This document shows, piece after piece, positions 8,962 to 19,739 of a stretch of 64,000 bases of DNA (position 1 is its first letter; each line of letters starts with the position of its first letter). The translations under genes were made by a program, and so were the position numbers. The DNA lies in NCBI RefSeq assembly GCF_000959445.1, contig NZ_CP009630.1:1736001-1800000 (forward strand), written 5' to 3'. Under the pieces are notes generated by a model, which saw only the letters and a program-made list of their open reading frames with translations, did not search any database and had not been told where the DNA came from. Origin of the DNA: Burkholderia vietnamiensis LMG 10929. Its GTDB lineage: Bacteria; Pseudomonadota; Gammaproteobacteria; Burkholderiales; Burkholderiaceae.

Positions 8962-8996
8962 GAAAGTGCGATTGCGGCGGCGCAATATCCACTTTC
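8962..8996. promoter_or_regulatory. Nested inverted repeats in the andAc-andR intergenic region
   Basis: Outer arms GAAAGTG (8962-8968) and CACTTTC (8990-8996) enclose inner arms ATTGC (8971-8975) and GCAAT (8982-8986). The structure sits about 75 bp upstream of andAc and 95 bp upstream of andR, where an AndR or promoter element would be expected. Binding is inference. Confidence 0.45.
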
Positions 8997-9089
8997 GGCG
9001 GATTTCTGCGCTAGCATGACGACACACGCGAGCCGCCGCCCGTTCGTGACCCATTCGTCGGAACGAAGCGCGCGTCGATACCAAGGCCG

Positions 9090-10052
9090 ATGCCCATGTC
9101 CCCAACGTCGTTCGAGCCGCTCGCGCTGCGCGCGCACCGGCTGTTCGAATCCCGCGATCTCGACGAGACGCGCGAGCGCATCTCGCGCGTGATGCAGCCG
9201 CACGCGCTGCTGCCGAGCGGGCGCATGCAGGGCGCCGCGCACATGGACTTCGTGCGGCTCGGCGGGCTCGGGATCGGCACGATCGCGTTCGGCGACGCGA
9301 TGCGCGTGCAGGTCGACGCGGTCGACGGCTATTACCTGCTGATGTTCTGTCTGTCCGGGCATGCGCAGGTCGCCGCGATGGGGCGCCGGCTCGGCGTCGA
9401 CGGCCAGACGGGCGTGCTGTGCGCGCCTGGCGAGCGCTTCGATGCGGTGCTGTCGGCCGACTGCGAGCAGTTCGTGCTGCGCATCGACGCGGCGACCGTC
9501 GGCTCGCTCACCGGCAATCCGCGCGCGACGCTCGACCCGGTGCTGCACATCAGCGACGCCGCGCTCGCCGCGTGGCACCAGCAGCTGATGCTCGTCGCCC
9601 GCTCGCCGGCTTTGCTGGCGCGCGCCAACGCGAATCCGCGCGTCGCGGCGCAGCTCGAGCATCTGCTGATCGATCTGCTGATCGAAGGGCATCCGCCGGC
9701 GGCCGCGAGTATGCGTCACGATCCCGCGCCGGGCTTCCTGCTGCGCGCGCAGGAATTCGTGAACGCGCACTACGCGCAGCCGCTGCAGCTCGCCGATATC
9801 GTCGTGGCGGCCAACGTGCCGGAGCGGACGCTGCGCGACGCGTTCCTGCAGTTTCGCGGCATGAGCCCGATGCAATATCTGCGCGCGACGCGGCTCGAGC
9901 ATGCGCGCGAGTTGCTGCGCAGGTCGCAGCCGGAGCGGCGGATCGCCGATGTCGCGCTCGATTGCGGGTTCACGCATCTCGGGCGCTTCGCGATCGCCTA
10001 TCGGGAGAAGTTCGGGGAATCGCCATCGGAAACGGTGGGGGTTAGGCGGTAG
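9090..10052 (+). CDS. andR: AraC/XylS-family transcriptional regulator of the and operon
   Basis: About 320 aa. The N-terminal half is a cupin-like effector domain (AraC-binding-like, of the class seen in XylS/AndR relatives). The C-terminal third is a double helix-turn-helix domain: [20 protein letters not shown], then [17 protein letters not shown] and [20 protein letters not shown]. In DBO1 the equivalent AndR activates andAc in response to anthranilate; here the same divergent arrangement is present. Starts at 9090 and 9096 are both possible. Confidence 0.85.
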
Positions 10053-10316
10053 GGGTTAGGCATCTGGCGGCAGGCATGCGCGGCCGGCCGCGTTGGTGGG
10101 TGGATCGCCGCGTGCGCGGGTGGTGCTGCGTCGGGCTGCATCTTCCGCATCTCCAGCGTCTCCCGCTTGGTCGCCTTGCCCGGTGCGTGCGGTGAGCCCG
10201 ATGCGCCGCCCGTCGCCCCGGCCTCGCCCAACGCCCCCTTCTCGACCGAATCACCCCGCGTCGCCCCACCCGCCCGAATTGGCCGTTAGTTGCGGCCGCT
10301 CCATAAACCGCCCGCG

Positions 10317-11207
10317 CTAAAGCGTCGGTCCGAACATCGCGCGCGCGATCGCGCAAAACGCGGTCGTCGCCGGGCTTTCGCCGTGCAGCCGGCGGCTCAT
10401 GATGATCGGCGACGTCGCCGTCGGCTCCGGCAGCCGCCGGTACACGACGCCCTTCACGCGCACGCCTTCCACGCTCTCGGGCACCAGCGACACGCCGACC
10501 TGCGCGGCCACCAGCCCGAGCGCCGTCTGCAGTTCGCGCACCTCGTGAACGCCCGCCGGCACGAGCGCGCCGTCGCGCAGCGCCGACAGCTGCTGGTCCG
10601 CGAAGCTCGGCCGCGGCGTGCTCGGGTAGACGATCAGCGTCTCGTGCGCGATGTCGGCGAGCGTCAGCGGTCGCGCGGGGTCGGCCAGCGGATGCCCGAC
10701 CGGCAGCGCCGCGATCAGCTTCTCCTCGATCAGCGCCTCGCGCACCAGCTGGTCGTCGTCGAAGCGCAGGCGGCCGAAGCCGACGTCGATGCGCCCGCCC
10801 TTCAGCGCGCCGAGCTGCTCGAGCGTGAACATTTCGATCAGCGACAGCTCGACGCCCGGCTGCGCGTCGCGAAACGCGCGGATCACGTCCGGCAGCGCGC
10901 CGTAGAGCGTCGACGGTACGAAGCCGATCACGATCCGCTCCGACAGTTGCGCGAGGCGACGCGTGAGCGGCCCGAGCTCGTCGGCCTGCTCGAGGACGCG
11001 CTTCGCCTGCGCGTAGAACACGCGGCCCGCGTCGGTCAGCTTCAGCGGCCGCGCGCCGCGTTCGAACAACGGCAGCCCGATCTCTTCCTCGATCGTCTGC
11101 AGCTGGCGGCTCAGCGGCGGCTGCGTCATGTGCAGCCGCTCCGCCGCCCGCGTGATGTTCATTTCTTCCGCGACGGCGATGAAGTAGCGGAGCTGGCGCA
11201 ATTCCAT
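10317..11207 (-). CDS. catR: LysR-family regulator of the catechol branch (CatR)
   Basis: 296 aa. N-terminal winged helix-turn-helix starts MELRQLRYFIAVAEE with AERLHMTQPPLSRQLQ; the effector domain shows IVIGFVPSTLYGALPDVI and GRIDVGFGRLRF, characteristic of the CatR/BenM/ClcR group that senses cis,cis-muconate. The gene is divergent from catB with 91 bp between the start codons, the usual layout. ATG at 11207 is taken as the start because it gives the conserved MELR beginning; the reading frame continues upstream through catB as a shadow. Confidence 0.92.
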   Translation of the reverse strand: MELRQLRYFIAVAEEMNITRAAERLHMTQPPLSRQLQTIEEEIGLPLFERGARPLKLTDAGRVFYAQAKRVLEQADELGPLTRRLAQLSERIVIGFVPSTLYGALPDVIRAFRDAQPGVELSLIEMFTLEQLGALKGGRIDVGFGRLRFDDDQLVREALIEEKLIAALPVGHPLADPARPLTLADIAHETLIVYPSTPRPSFADQQLSALRDGALVPAGVHEVRELQTALGLVAAQVGVSLVPESVEGVRVKGVVYRRLPEPTATSPIIMSRRLHGESPATTAFCAIARAMFGPTL

Positions 11208-11210
11208 TTC

Positions 11211-11225
11211 ATGCCTCGAAGGTAT
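11211..11225. promoter_or_regulatory. CatR/LysR recognition site (T-N11-A type)
   Basis: ATGC-N7-GTAT, one base off the ATAC-N7-GTAT recognition site known for CatM/BenM/CatR relatives, and a T-N11-A LysR box (T11212, A11224). It sits just upstream of the catR start and about 65 bp upstream of the transcription start expected from the catB promoter, the normal position of the recognition-binding site. Confidence 0.6.
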
Positions 11226-11245
11226 GGAAGTAGTCGGAAAGAGTG

Positions 11246-11276
11246 TTGGACGACGCGGGCCCGGAATTCCTACCAT
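11246..11276 (+). promoter_or_regulatory. Probable catB promoter
   Basis: TTGGAC at 11246-11251 and TACCAT at 11271-11276 with a 19-bp spacer, 22 bp before catB's ATG. The long spacer fits an activator-dependent promoter. Confidence 0.4.
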
Positions 11277-11298
11277 GTGCATCAACAGGAGGAATCGC

Positions 11299-12432
11299 AT
11301 GATAGCAACTGCCGCCACCATCGAGCGCATCGACACGCTGCTCGTCGACGTGCCCACGATTCGGCCCCACAAACTGTCGGTCGCCACGATGAATTGCCAG
11401 ACGCTCGTACTCGTCCGGGTTCGATGCACGGACGGTATCGAAGGCGTCGGCGAGGCGACCACGATCGGCGGGCTCGCATACGGCGAAGAGAGCCCCGAGA
11501 GCATCAAGGTCAACATCGACACGTATTTCGCGCCGCTGCTGCAAGGGATGGACGCGACGCGCCCCGGCGCCGCGATGGCGCGTGCCCGCAAGCTGTTCCA
11601 GGGCAACCGCTTCGCGAAATGCGCGCTCGAGACCGCGCTGTTCGATGCGCAGGCGCGCCGCGCCGGCGTGCCGCTGTCGGAGCTGTTCGGCGGCCGCACG
11701 ACCGATGCGGTCGAGGTCGCGTGGACGCTCGCGAGCGGCGACACGCACCGCGACATCGCCGAAGCCGAGGCGATGCTCGACGCGCGCCGCCATCGCGCGT
11801 TCAAGCTGAAGATCGGCTCGAACGCGGTCGACGACGACGTCGCGCACGTAATCGCGATCAAGCGCGCGCTCGGCGATCGCGGCGACGTGCGCGTCGACGT
11901 GAACCAGGCGTGGAGCGAAACCGAAGCGATCCGCGCCGGCGCGCGGCTCGCGCACGCCGGCGTGAGCCTCGTCGAGCAGCCGATCGCCGCGACCAACCGG
12001 GCCGGGCTGAAGCGCCTCACGCAACTCGCGCACATTCCGATCATGGCCGACGAAGCGCTGCACGGCCCCGTCGATGCGTTCGCGCTCGCGCAGGAGCGCG
12101 CGGCCGACGTGTTCGCGGTGAAGATCGCGCAATCGGGCGGCCTGCTCGGCGCGGCGAGCGTCGCGTCGATCGCATCGGCGGCCGGCATCGATCTGTACGG
12201 CGGCACGATGCTCGAGGGCGCGGCCGGCACGATGGCGTCGGCGCAACTGTTCAGCACGTTCGGCTCGCTCAGGTGGGGCACCGAGCTGTTCGGCCCGCTG
12301 CTGCTCACCGAGGAAATCCTCGTCGAGCCGCTGCGCTACCAGGATTTCAAGCTGCATCTGCCGGCCACGCCCGGCCTCGGCATCACCTTCGACTGGCCCC
12401 GCATCGAGCGGATGCGACGCGGCGCCCGCTGA
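11299..12432 (+). CDS. catB: Muconate cycloisomerase
   Basis: 377-aa enolase-superfamily enzyme that converts cis,cis-muconate to muconolactone. The capping domain is followed by the catalytic KxK (K169-L-K171 in FKLKIG), metal-binding regions RVDVNQAW, VEQPIA and MADEAL, and the second acid/base lysine region FAVKIAQSGG. The ATG at 11299 has an AGGAGG ribosome-binding site 6-7 bases upstream; the frame runs 25 codons further upstream into the promoter. It is first in catB-catA-catC, activated by divergent CatR. Confidence 0.93.
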   Translation: MIATAATIERIDTLLVDVPTIRPHKLSVATMNCQTLVLVRVRCTDGIEGVGEATTIGGLAYGEESPESIKVNIDTYFAPLLQGMDATRPGAAMARARKLFQGNRFAKCALETALFDAQARRAGVPLSELFGGRTTDAVEVAWTLASGDTHRDIAEAEAMLDARRHRAFKLKIGSNAVDDDVAHVIAIKRALGDRGDVRVDVNQAWSETEAIRAGARLAHAGVSLVEQPIAATNRAGLKRLTQLAHIPIMADEALHGPVDAFALAQERAADVFAVKIAQSGGLLGAASVASIASAAGIDLYGGTMLEGAAGTMASAQLFSTFGSLRWGTELFGPLLLTEEILVEPLRYQDFKLHLPATPGLGITFDWPRIERMRRGAR

Positions 12433-12483
12433 ATCCGCTCGCCCCGACGAACGACGACACGACAAACGAAACCGGAGACACAG

Positions 12484-13386
12484 ATGAACAAGCAAGACAT
12501 CGACGCACTGCTGAAGACCTTCGACGACGCCGCGGAGAAGCCCGGCAACCCGCGCGTGCGCGCGATCGTCAACCGGATCGTGAAGGATCTCTGCTACACG
12601 ATCGAGGACTTCGACGTCCAGCCGAGCGAGTTCTGGACCGCGCTGAACTACCTGAACGAAGCCGGCCGCGAATTCGGATTGATCGCTGCGGGCCTCGGGC
12701 TCGAGCGCTTCCTCGACGTGCGGATGGACGAGGCCGAGCAGAAGGCCGGCATCACGGGCGGCACGCCGCGCACGATCGAAGGGCCGCTGTATGTCGCGGG
12801 CGCGCCGGAATCGGTCGGCCACGCGCGGCTGGACGACGGCACCGATCCCGGCCAGACGCTGATCATGCGCGGCCGCGTGCTCGGCCAGGACGGCGCGCCG
12901 CTCGCGAACGCGCTCGTCGAGGTGTGGCATGCGAATCATCTGGGTAACTACTCGTACTTCGACCAGTCGCAGCCGGCGTTCAACCTGCGCCGCTCGATCC
13001 GCACCGACGCCGACGGCCGCTACAGCTTCCGCAGCGTGCTGCCGGTCGGCTACAGCGTGCCGCCGGGCAGCAAGACCGAGCAGCTGCTCGACCAGCTGGG
13101 CCGCCACGGCCATCGCCCCGCGCACATCCACTTCTTCGTTTCGGCCGACGGCTATCGCAAGCTGACGACGCAGATCAACATCGAGGGCGATCCGCACATC
13201 TGGGACGACTTCGCGTTCGCGACGCGCGAAGGGCTGATCCCGAAGGTCAAGCAGGCCGAAGGCGCGGAAGGCAAGCCGTATGGCGTCGACGGTCAGTTCG
13301 CGCTGATCGACTTCGATTTCTCGCTCGTCAAGGAACGGCAGCACGTACCGGCGAGCGATGTCGAACGCGCACGCGCGCAGGCCTGA
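12484..13386 (+). CDS. catA: Catechol 1,2-dioxygenase
   Basis: 300-aa intradiol Fe(III) dioxygenase cleaving catechol to cis,cis-muconate. The N-terminal helical linker domain is followed by the catalytic beta domain with the iron ligands in GNYSYFD (Tyr about 156), LPVGYSVPP (Tyr about 190) and AHIHFFV (His about 214 and 216). It lies 51 bp after catB and 43 bp before catC, so it completes the catechol branch fed by the anthranilate dioxygenase upstream. Confidence 0.95.
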   Translation: MNKQDIDALLKTFDDAAEKPGNPRVRAIVNRIVKDLCYTIEDFDVQPSEFWTALNYLNEAGREFGLIAAGLGLERFLDVRMDEAEQKAGITGGTPRTIEGPLYVAGAPESVGHARLDDGTDPGQTLIMRGRVLGQDGAPLANALVEVWHANHLGNYSYFDQSQPAFNLRRSIRTDADGRYSFRSVLPVGYSVPPGSKTEQLLDQLGRHGHRPAHIHFFVSADGYRKLTTQINIEGDPHIWDDFAFATREGLIPKVKQAEGAEGKPYGVDGQFALIDFDFSLVKERQHVPASDVERARAQA

Positions 13387-13429
13387 GCGGCCGTAACGTT
13401 CGACGAACCGACAATACAAGGAGCGCAGG

Positions 13430-13720
13430 ATGCTGTTTCATGTGGAAATGACCGTCCGCCTGCCGGCGGACATGGACCCGGTCAAGGCGGCGACGCTGAA
13501 GGCCGACGAGAAGGCGATGTGCCAGCGGCTGATGAACGACGGCCTGTGGCGGCATCTGTGGCGCATCGCCGGGCAGTACGCGAACGTCAGCATCTTCGAC
13601 GTGGACAGCGTGCAGCAGCTGCATGACCTGCTGAGCCAGCTGCCGCTGTTTCCGTACATGGAGATGGAAGTGCGCGCGCTGTGCCGGCATCCGTCGTCGG
13701 TGCGGGACGACGATCGCTGA
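13430..13720 (+). CDS. catC: Muconolactone delta-isomerase
   Basis: 96-aa isomerase converting muconolactone to 3-oxoadipate enol-lactone. The short protein starts MLFHVEMTVRLPADMDP, the family hallmark, and contains LWRIAGQYANVSIFDV and LSQLPLFPYM. An AAGGAG site precedes the ATG. It is last in catBAC; a GC-rich inverted repeat (GCCCGTGC 13749-13756, GCACGGGC 13775-13782) follows and may end transcription between the convergent genes. Confidence 0.95.
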   Translation: MLFHVEMTVRLPADMDPVKAATLKADEKAMCQRLMNDGLWRHLWRIAGQYANVSIFDVDSVQQLHDLLSQLPLFPYMEMEVRALCRHPSSVRDDDR

Positions 13721-13814
13721 GATCCGTGCAGCCCGTGAAGCCCGTGCTGCCCGTGCCGGCGCTTGTCCGGCGGCGCACGGGCCGCAGTCCGTTACGACCC
13801 GACGAACGCCTGCC

Positions 13815-14660
13815 TCACGCGGCGTCCGCCGCCGCGGGCACGGGATCGCGCGCGTTGCTGCGTGGCGTACCGTGCGCCTCCTCGTGCGCGACGTGCGCCG
13901 CGAACCCCACGCTGCCGGGCGCGATCTCCGGCTTCAACGTCAGCGCCGGAATCTCGTAGTCGCCCGCGTTCTGCCGGCGAAACGGAATCGGCTGCGCGGT
14001 CCATAGCTCATCGAGACGCTTGCCGAGCGCCGCGCGTGTTTCGTCGAAGCGCACGTCGTTCATCTTTCCGGTACGGTGGATCGCGAACGGCGGCAGCACG
14101 TCGAACCCCGGGTAATACAGGACGCCGTGCTGGATCGGAAACAGCAGGTCGTCGAGCGGCCCGTTGATTCCGCGCGCGCTGTAGTGCGACGCCCAGCCGC
14201 CCGTCGTGACGATCACCATCGCACGCTTGCCGGCCATCATCCCTTCGCCGTATCGGTCGCCCCAGTGCGTATCGGAATGCTCGCCGACGCCGTACGCGAA
14301 GCCGTAGGCATACACGCGCTCGATCCATCCCTTCATGATCGCCGGCATCGAGAACCACCACAGCGGAAACTGCAGGATCAGCGCGTCGGCCCATTTCAGC
14401 TTTTGCTGCTCGCGCGCGATGTCGTCGCGCTGCGTGCCCGTCTCGTATGCGTGCTTCGAATCGTGCGAGGGATCGAAACGCGCGCCGGGCGCGCGCTCGG
14501 TCATGTCGTCGGCGTCGAGCGTGGGCTTCCAGTTCATCGCATACAGATCGGACACCTGCACCGCATGGCCGGCGGCCTCGAGATGCTGGACCGCGAAGTC
14601 GCGCAACGCACCGTTCAGCGAGCGCGGTTCGGGATGGGCATAGACGATCAGCACGTTCAT
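13815..14660 (-). CDS. NAD(P)H-dependent flavodoxin-fold oxidoreductase (NQO1/MdaB-like)
   Basis: 281 aa. Flavodoxin_2-type quinone/azo reductase. MNVLIVYAHPEPRSLNGAL is the FMN/FAD phosphate-binding start of the family; WADALILQFPLWWFSMPAIMKGWIERV, quoted here as FPLWWFSMPAIMKGW, is the conserved flavin/dimer segment; VTTGGWASHYS follows. The C-terminal extension of about 40 residues is Ala-rich. It is divergent from a LysR regulator with 86 bp between start codons, so it is probably induced by that regulator in response to a quinone or electrophile (inference). Confidence 0.85.
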   Translation of the reverse strand: MNVLIVYAHPEPRSLNGALRDFAVQHLEAAGHAVQVSDLYAMNWKPTLDADDMTERAPGARFDPSHDSKHAYETGTQRDDIAREQQKLKWADALILQFPLWWFSMPAIMKGWIERVYAYGFAYGVGEHSDTHWGDRYGEGMMAGKRAMVIVTTGGWASHYSARGINGPLDDLLFPIQHGVLYYPGFDVLPPFAIHRTGKMNDVRFDETRAALGKRLDELWTAQPIPFRRQNAGDYEIPALTLKPEIAPGSVGFAAHVAHEEAHGTPRSNARDPVPAAADAA

Positions 14661-14706
14661 GTTCGTGACTCCGTTGATTGAATGACTGCAGGATGCCGGC
14701 GCACTC

Positions 14707-14743
14707 GGTATATTGGAAATGAATTCCCGATATTCCTGGTATA
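14707..14743. promoter_or_regulatory. Operator-like repeats between the oxidoreductase and LysR genes
   Basis: A direct repeat of GGTATA (14707-14712 and 14738-14743) flanks an imperfect dyad, ATATTGGAA against TTCCCGATAT, centred near 14721. The AT-rich dyad overlaps the region where both divergent promoters must lie and ends 4 bp before the LysR start codon, as expected for an autoregulated LysR operator. Confidence 0.45.
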
Positions 14744-14746
14744 GCC

Positions 14747-15640
14747 ATGAACAATCTCAGACGCATCGACCTGAACCTGCTGGTCACGCTCGACGTGCTG
14801 CTCGCCGAGCACAACGTCACGCGCGCGGCCGCGCGGCTGAACATGTCGCAGCCGTCGGTGAGCGTGCAGTTGCAGAAGCTGCGCGACCTGTTCGGCGATC
14901 CGTTGCTGTTGCCGGGGCCGCGCGGCATGCGGCCGACCGCGCGCGCGCAAGCGTTGCGCGAGCCGCTGCGCGATGCGCTCGAAGCCGTCGAGCGCGCGGT
15001 GCTGACGGCCACGCCGTTCGATCCGGCCACCGCGACCAACACGTGGCGCGTGGCCGCGACCGACTACGGCGAATCGACGATCGTGCTGCCCGCCTTGAGC
15101 GCGCTGCGCGCGGCTGCGCCGGCGACGCGGCTGGCCGTCGTCGAGCTGGCGCCGCCGCGCATCGAGCAGGAAGCCGAACGAAACGGCATCGACCTCGCGT
15201 TCCACACGACCGAAGGCTCGCCCGACGGCATGCGGCGCCTGCCGCTGTTCGTCGAGCGATACGTGCTGGTAGGCCGCGCCGGTCATCCGAAGCTCAAGCG
15301 CCGCCTGACGCTCGCGCAGTTCGCTGCGCTGGAACACGTGATCGTGTCGCCCGACGGCGGCGGCTTCTTCGGCGTGACCGACGAAGCGCTCGCGAAAGCG
15401 GGCGCCGCGCGGCGGGTCGTGCTGTCGGTGCCGCATTTCCTGTTCGTGATCTCGGTCGTCGCCGCCACCGACCTCGTCGCGATGCTGCCCGAGCGACTGG
15501 TGCGCAATACGCCGGGGTTGCGCGTCGTCGACGCGCCCGTCGACGTGCCGGGCTACGAGATGTCGATGCTGTGGCACGAACGTGTACATCGCGACCCGGC
15601 GCATCGATGGCTGCGCGAGACGATCGTCGCGGCGGTGTGA
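14747..15640 (+). CDS. LysR-family transcriptional regulator
   Basis: 297 aa. It begins MNNLRRIDLNLLVTLDVLLA with the HTH AAARLNMSQPSVSVQLQKL, the pattern of the NodD/LinR/NahR-like LysR subgroup. The effector domain shows TWRVAATDYGESTIVLPAL and LDLAFH-like IDLAFHTTEG. It is divergent from the flavodoxin-fold oxidoreductase and likely controls it. The effector is unknown. Confidence 0.88.
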   Translation: MNNLRRIDLNLLVTLDVLLAEHNVTRAAARLNMSQPSVSVQLQKLRDLFGDPLLLPGPRGMRPTARAQALREPLRDALEAVERAVLTATPFDPATATNTWRVAATDYGESTIVLPALSALRAAAPATRLAVVELAPPRIEQEAERNGIDLAFHTTEGSPDGMRRLPLFVERYVLVGRAGHPKLKRRLTLAQFAALEHVIVSPDGGGFFGVTDEALAKAGAARRVVLSVPHFLFVISVVAATDLVAMLPERLVRNTPGLRVVDAPVDVPGYEMSMLWHERVHRDPAHRWLRETIVAAV

Positions 15641-15733
15641 CGTGAAGCGGTCGCGGCAACGGGCGATGCATGCCGGTGATCGACGCCGCGGCCGTCGTAC
15701 CACTGCCCGCACGAAGGACTTGAAACCGGATCG

Positions 15734-15757
15734 AACACTGTATATATTCACAGTGTT
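15734..15757 (+). promoter_or_regulatory. LexA (SOS) box
   Basis: CTGT-N8-ACAG at 15738-15753 with an AT-alternating centre. It is extended to perfect 8-bp arms AACACTGT (15734-15741) and ACAGTGTT (15750-15757). This meets the LexA consensus of beta- and gamma-proteobacteria. It lies 60 bp upstream of the unknown gene at 15817. A six-codon ORF (ATG 15789, TGA 15807) intervenes and could be a leader peptide. Confidence 0.75.
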
Positions 15758-15816
15758 TTTGCATCATTCGACCCGAATTCCGTCACCCATGACGGACGGA
15801 CTTTTGTGAGGCGACC

Positions 15817-16221
15817 ATGTTTCAGTCATCCGCATTCGATCCCGAGCAACCCGGCTTCAATCCCGTCCAGTTCGAGCGTGCCGCGCAGCGGGCGGTCGGC
15901 GATCTGCAGCGTGTCGTCGGCGGCCCTGCGCAGCGCGCGCTCGGGCTGCGACGCCGCACCCACCCGGCCGCCGCCCGCACGATGAGCTGGCAGGCGCTGC
16001 TGAACGTCGAGGAGCTGGCGTTCTCGAATGCCGGTTTCCTGAACCGCAACGATCCGGCCGTCGTCGACGCGTTCATCCGGCTGCGCGACAGCCGGCTGGT
16101 CGCCGCGGACGTCGAGGAGCCGGTCGACTGGAGTCGCGACGACGACGATCTCCCGGCCGTCTACCTGATCGTCAAGGCGATGCTCGAAGCGGAACGGGAA
16201 GAGCGGGCCGAAGCGGCGTAA
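15817..16221 (+). CDS. Hypothetical protein, probably SOS-regulated
   Basis: 134 aa, not recognised. It has a polar N-terminus, a basic patch ALGLRRRTHPAAARTM, then MSWQALLNVEELAF and a region AVVDAFIRLRDSRLVAADVE, ending in an acidic/Glu-rich helix (VKAMLEAEREERAEAA). It has no signal peptide or membrane helix, so it is probably cytoplasmic. The gene is monocistronic and preceded by a strong LexA box. Codon composition is typical for the window. A role in the DNA-damage response is inferred from the operator only. Confidence 0.7.
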   Translation: MFQSSAFDPEQPGFNPVQFERAAQRAVGDLQRVVGGPAQRALGLRRRTHPAAARTMSWQALLNVEELAFSNAGFLNRNDPAVVDAFIRLRDSRLVAADVEEPVDWSRDDDDLPAVYLIVKAMLEAEREERAEAA

Positions 16222-16543
16222 GGCGGGTGGCGGGTCGGTCGGGCTGGCGGTAAGCCGGCGGGCAGAACGCGCCGAGAGTGGGTCGGTCGCGCTCGGCATC
16301 ATCGCGGGCGTGGGCCGTGTCGGGCCGTGTCGGGCCGAGTTAGCCGAGTTGGGGCCGGGGCTGAGTTGGCCGAATTGCGCGTATTGCGTGCGCTGCTCCG
16401 TATCGCGCGGCGCCGCGACGGTGCCAATCCGCGCCACCGCCCTGCGCGGAGATCGCCGCTTCATCGAAACAAACGCGCGCCCATCGCCCAGCCAAACCGC
16501 CGCACCGCCGCGCGCGCCATCGAAACGTCGAACCGAGCGCCGA
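16222..16543. other. GC-rich intergenic region with short degenerate repeats
   Basis: About 320 bp between two convergent genes. The segment 16310-16380 contains two copies of GGCCGTGTCG and several degenerate CGAGTT/GGCCG words. No ORF with coding character and no clear T-tailed terminator was found. Confidence 0.4.
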
Positions 16544-18604
<2,061 letters not shown>

Positions 18605-18626
18605 TCATCGTAGGCCGCCCGCCGCG

Positions 18627-18655
18627 TTGAACGTGAGGGGGTAAACAGCCATAAT
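18627..18655 (+). promoter_or_regulatory. Sigma-70 promoter of the AraC-family gene
   Basis: TTGAAC at 18627-18632, 17-bp spacer, CATAAT at 18650-18655, each one base from consensus. The ATG at 18654 overlaps the -10 element and so cannot be the start codon of this transcript; the next in-frame ATG at 18681 fits. Confidence 0.6.
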
Positions 18656-18680
18656 GCTTGTCATTTCCGGCCAACTTCAC

Positions 18681-19739
18681 ATGACGAATCCGCGCCGCAA
18701 GGACCTTCTCGGGCTACGCCGGCCGACCATCCCGGTCGCCTATCCGCGCCTGCTGCTGCAGGCGCTGGCCGCGCGCGGCGTCGATCCGGCTGCCGTGCGC
18801 GCCGGCACGGGCCTGCGCGACGCGGTGCTGGCCGAGCCCGACGCGCGCGTCGCGCCGTCGCAATGGGGGCGGCTGGTGCTGAACGCGATCGCGATCGGCG
18901 GCGATCCGGGCATCGGGCTCGCGTTCGGCCTGTTGCTGAAGCCGACCGTGCACGGATTTCTCGGCTATGCGACGCTGACCGCGCGGGACATCCGCGACGC
19001 GCTGCGCGTCACGCAGCGCTACTTCCGGATGCGCAACCGCCAATACCGGCTCACCTACTCGGAGGACGCGCTCGGCGCGACGCTGGAATTGCACGGCGTG
19101 CAGGCCAGCCCGGTGCTGCAGCATCACGTGATGTTCGAGTTCGTGTTGACCGGGCTCGCGCAGAACATCTCGCAATGGTCGGCACGTTCAGCGCCGCCGA
19201 TCGCGCTGCGCTTCACGTGGCCGGAGCCCGCCTACTTCGCGCGTTACCGCGAGCAGCTGCCGCCGGTCGAATTCGGCTGCGCGGCGAATGCGCTGTGGAT
19301 TGCGCACGATGCGCTCGACTGGCCGCTGCCGCTCGCCGACGACGTCGCGCACCGGCAGGCGCTCGTGCAGGTCGAGCGCGAATACGCGCAGGTGCGGCAG
19401 GAAGAAGGCGATCTGGTCGAGCGCGTGCGCGCCGAGCTCGCGAGCGCGGCCGGCGACTATCCGGACCCGGATGCGCTCGCCGACGCGCTGCTCGTGTCGA
19501 CGCGCACGCTGCGGCGCCGGCTGGAGGAAGCGGGAGCCAGCTATCGGCAGTTGCTGGACGAAGCGCGGTTTCGCGACGCGAAGCAGTTGCTCGCCGCGTC
19601 GGATCTCGATCTGAAGACGATCGCCGAGCGCTTGCAGTTCACCGATCCGGCGAATTTCACGCGGGCCTTCCGGCGCTGGGCCGGGCAGACGCCGAGCGCG
19701 TTTCGGCAAGCGGCTGCGGGCGATACGACGCAGGATTGA
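18681..19739 (+). CDS. AraC-family regulator with arabinose-binding-like N-terminal domain
   Basis: 352 aa. The N-terminal region (RPTIPVAYPRLLLQALAARG, FGLLLKPTVHGFLGYA) is the Arabinose_bd-type domain of OruR/ArgR-like AraC regulators. The C-terminal HTH pair is ALADALLVSTRTLRRRL and LKTIAERLQFTDPANFTRAF, with the family end RRWAGQTPSAFR. Start at 18681 is preferred over 18654 because a -10 element overlaps the latter. Divergent fadH suggests control of fatty-acid degradation, by inference from position. Confidence 0.87.
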   Translation: MTNPRRKDLLGLRRPTIPVAYPRLLLQALAARGVDPAAVRAGTGLRDAVLAEPDARVAPSQWGRLVLNAIAIGGDPGIGLAFGLLLKPTVHGFLGYATLTARDIRDALRVTQRYFRMRNRQYRLTYSEDALGATLELHGVQASPVLQHHVMFEFVLTGLAQNISQWSARSAPPIALRFTWPEPAYFARYREQLPPVEFGCAANALWIAHDALDWPLPLADDVAHRQALVQVEREYAQVRQEEGDLVERVRAELASAAGDYPDPDALADALLVSTRTLRRRLEEAGASYRQLLDEARFRDAKQLLAASDLDLKTIAERLQFTDPANFTRAFRRWAGQTPSAFRQAAAGDTTQD

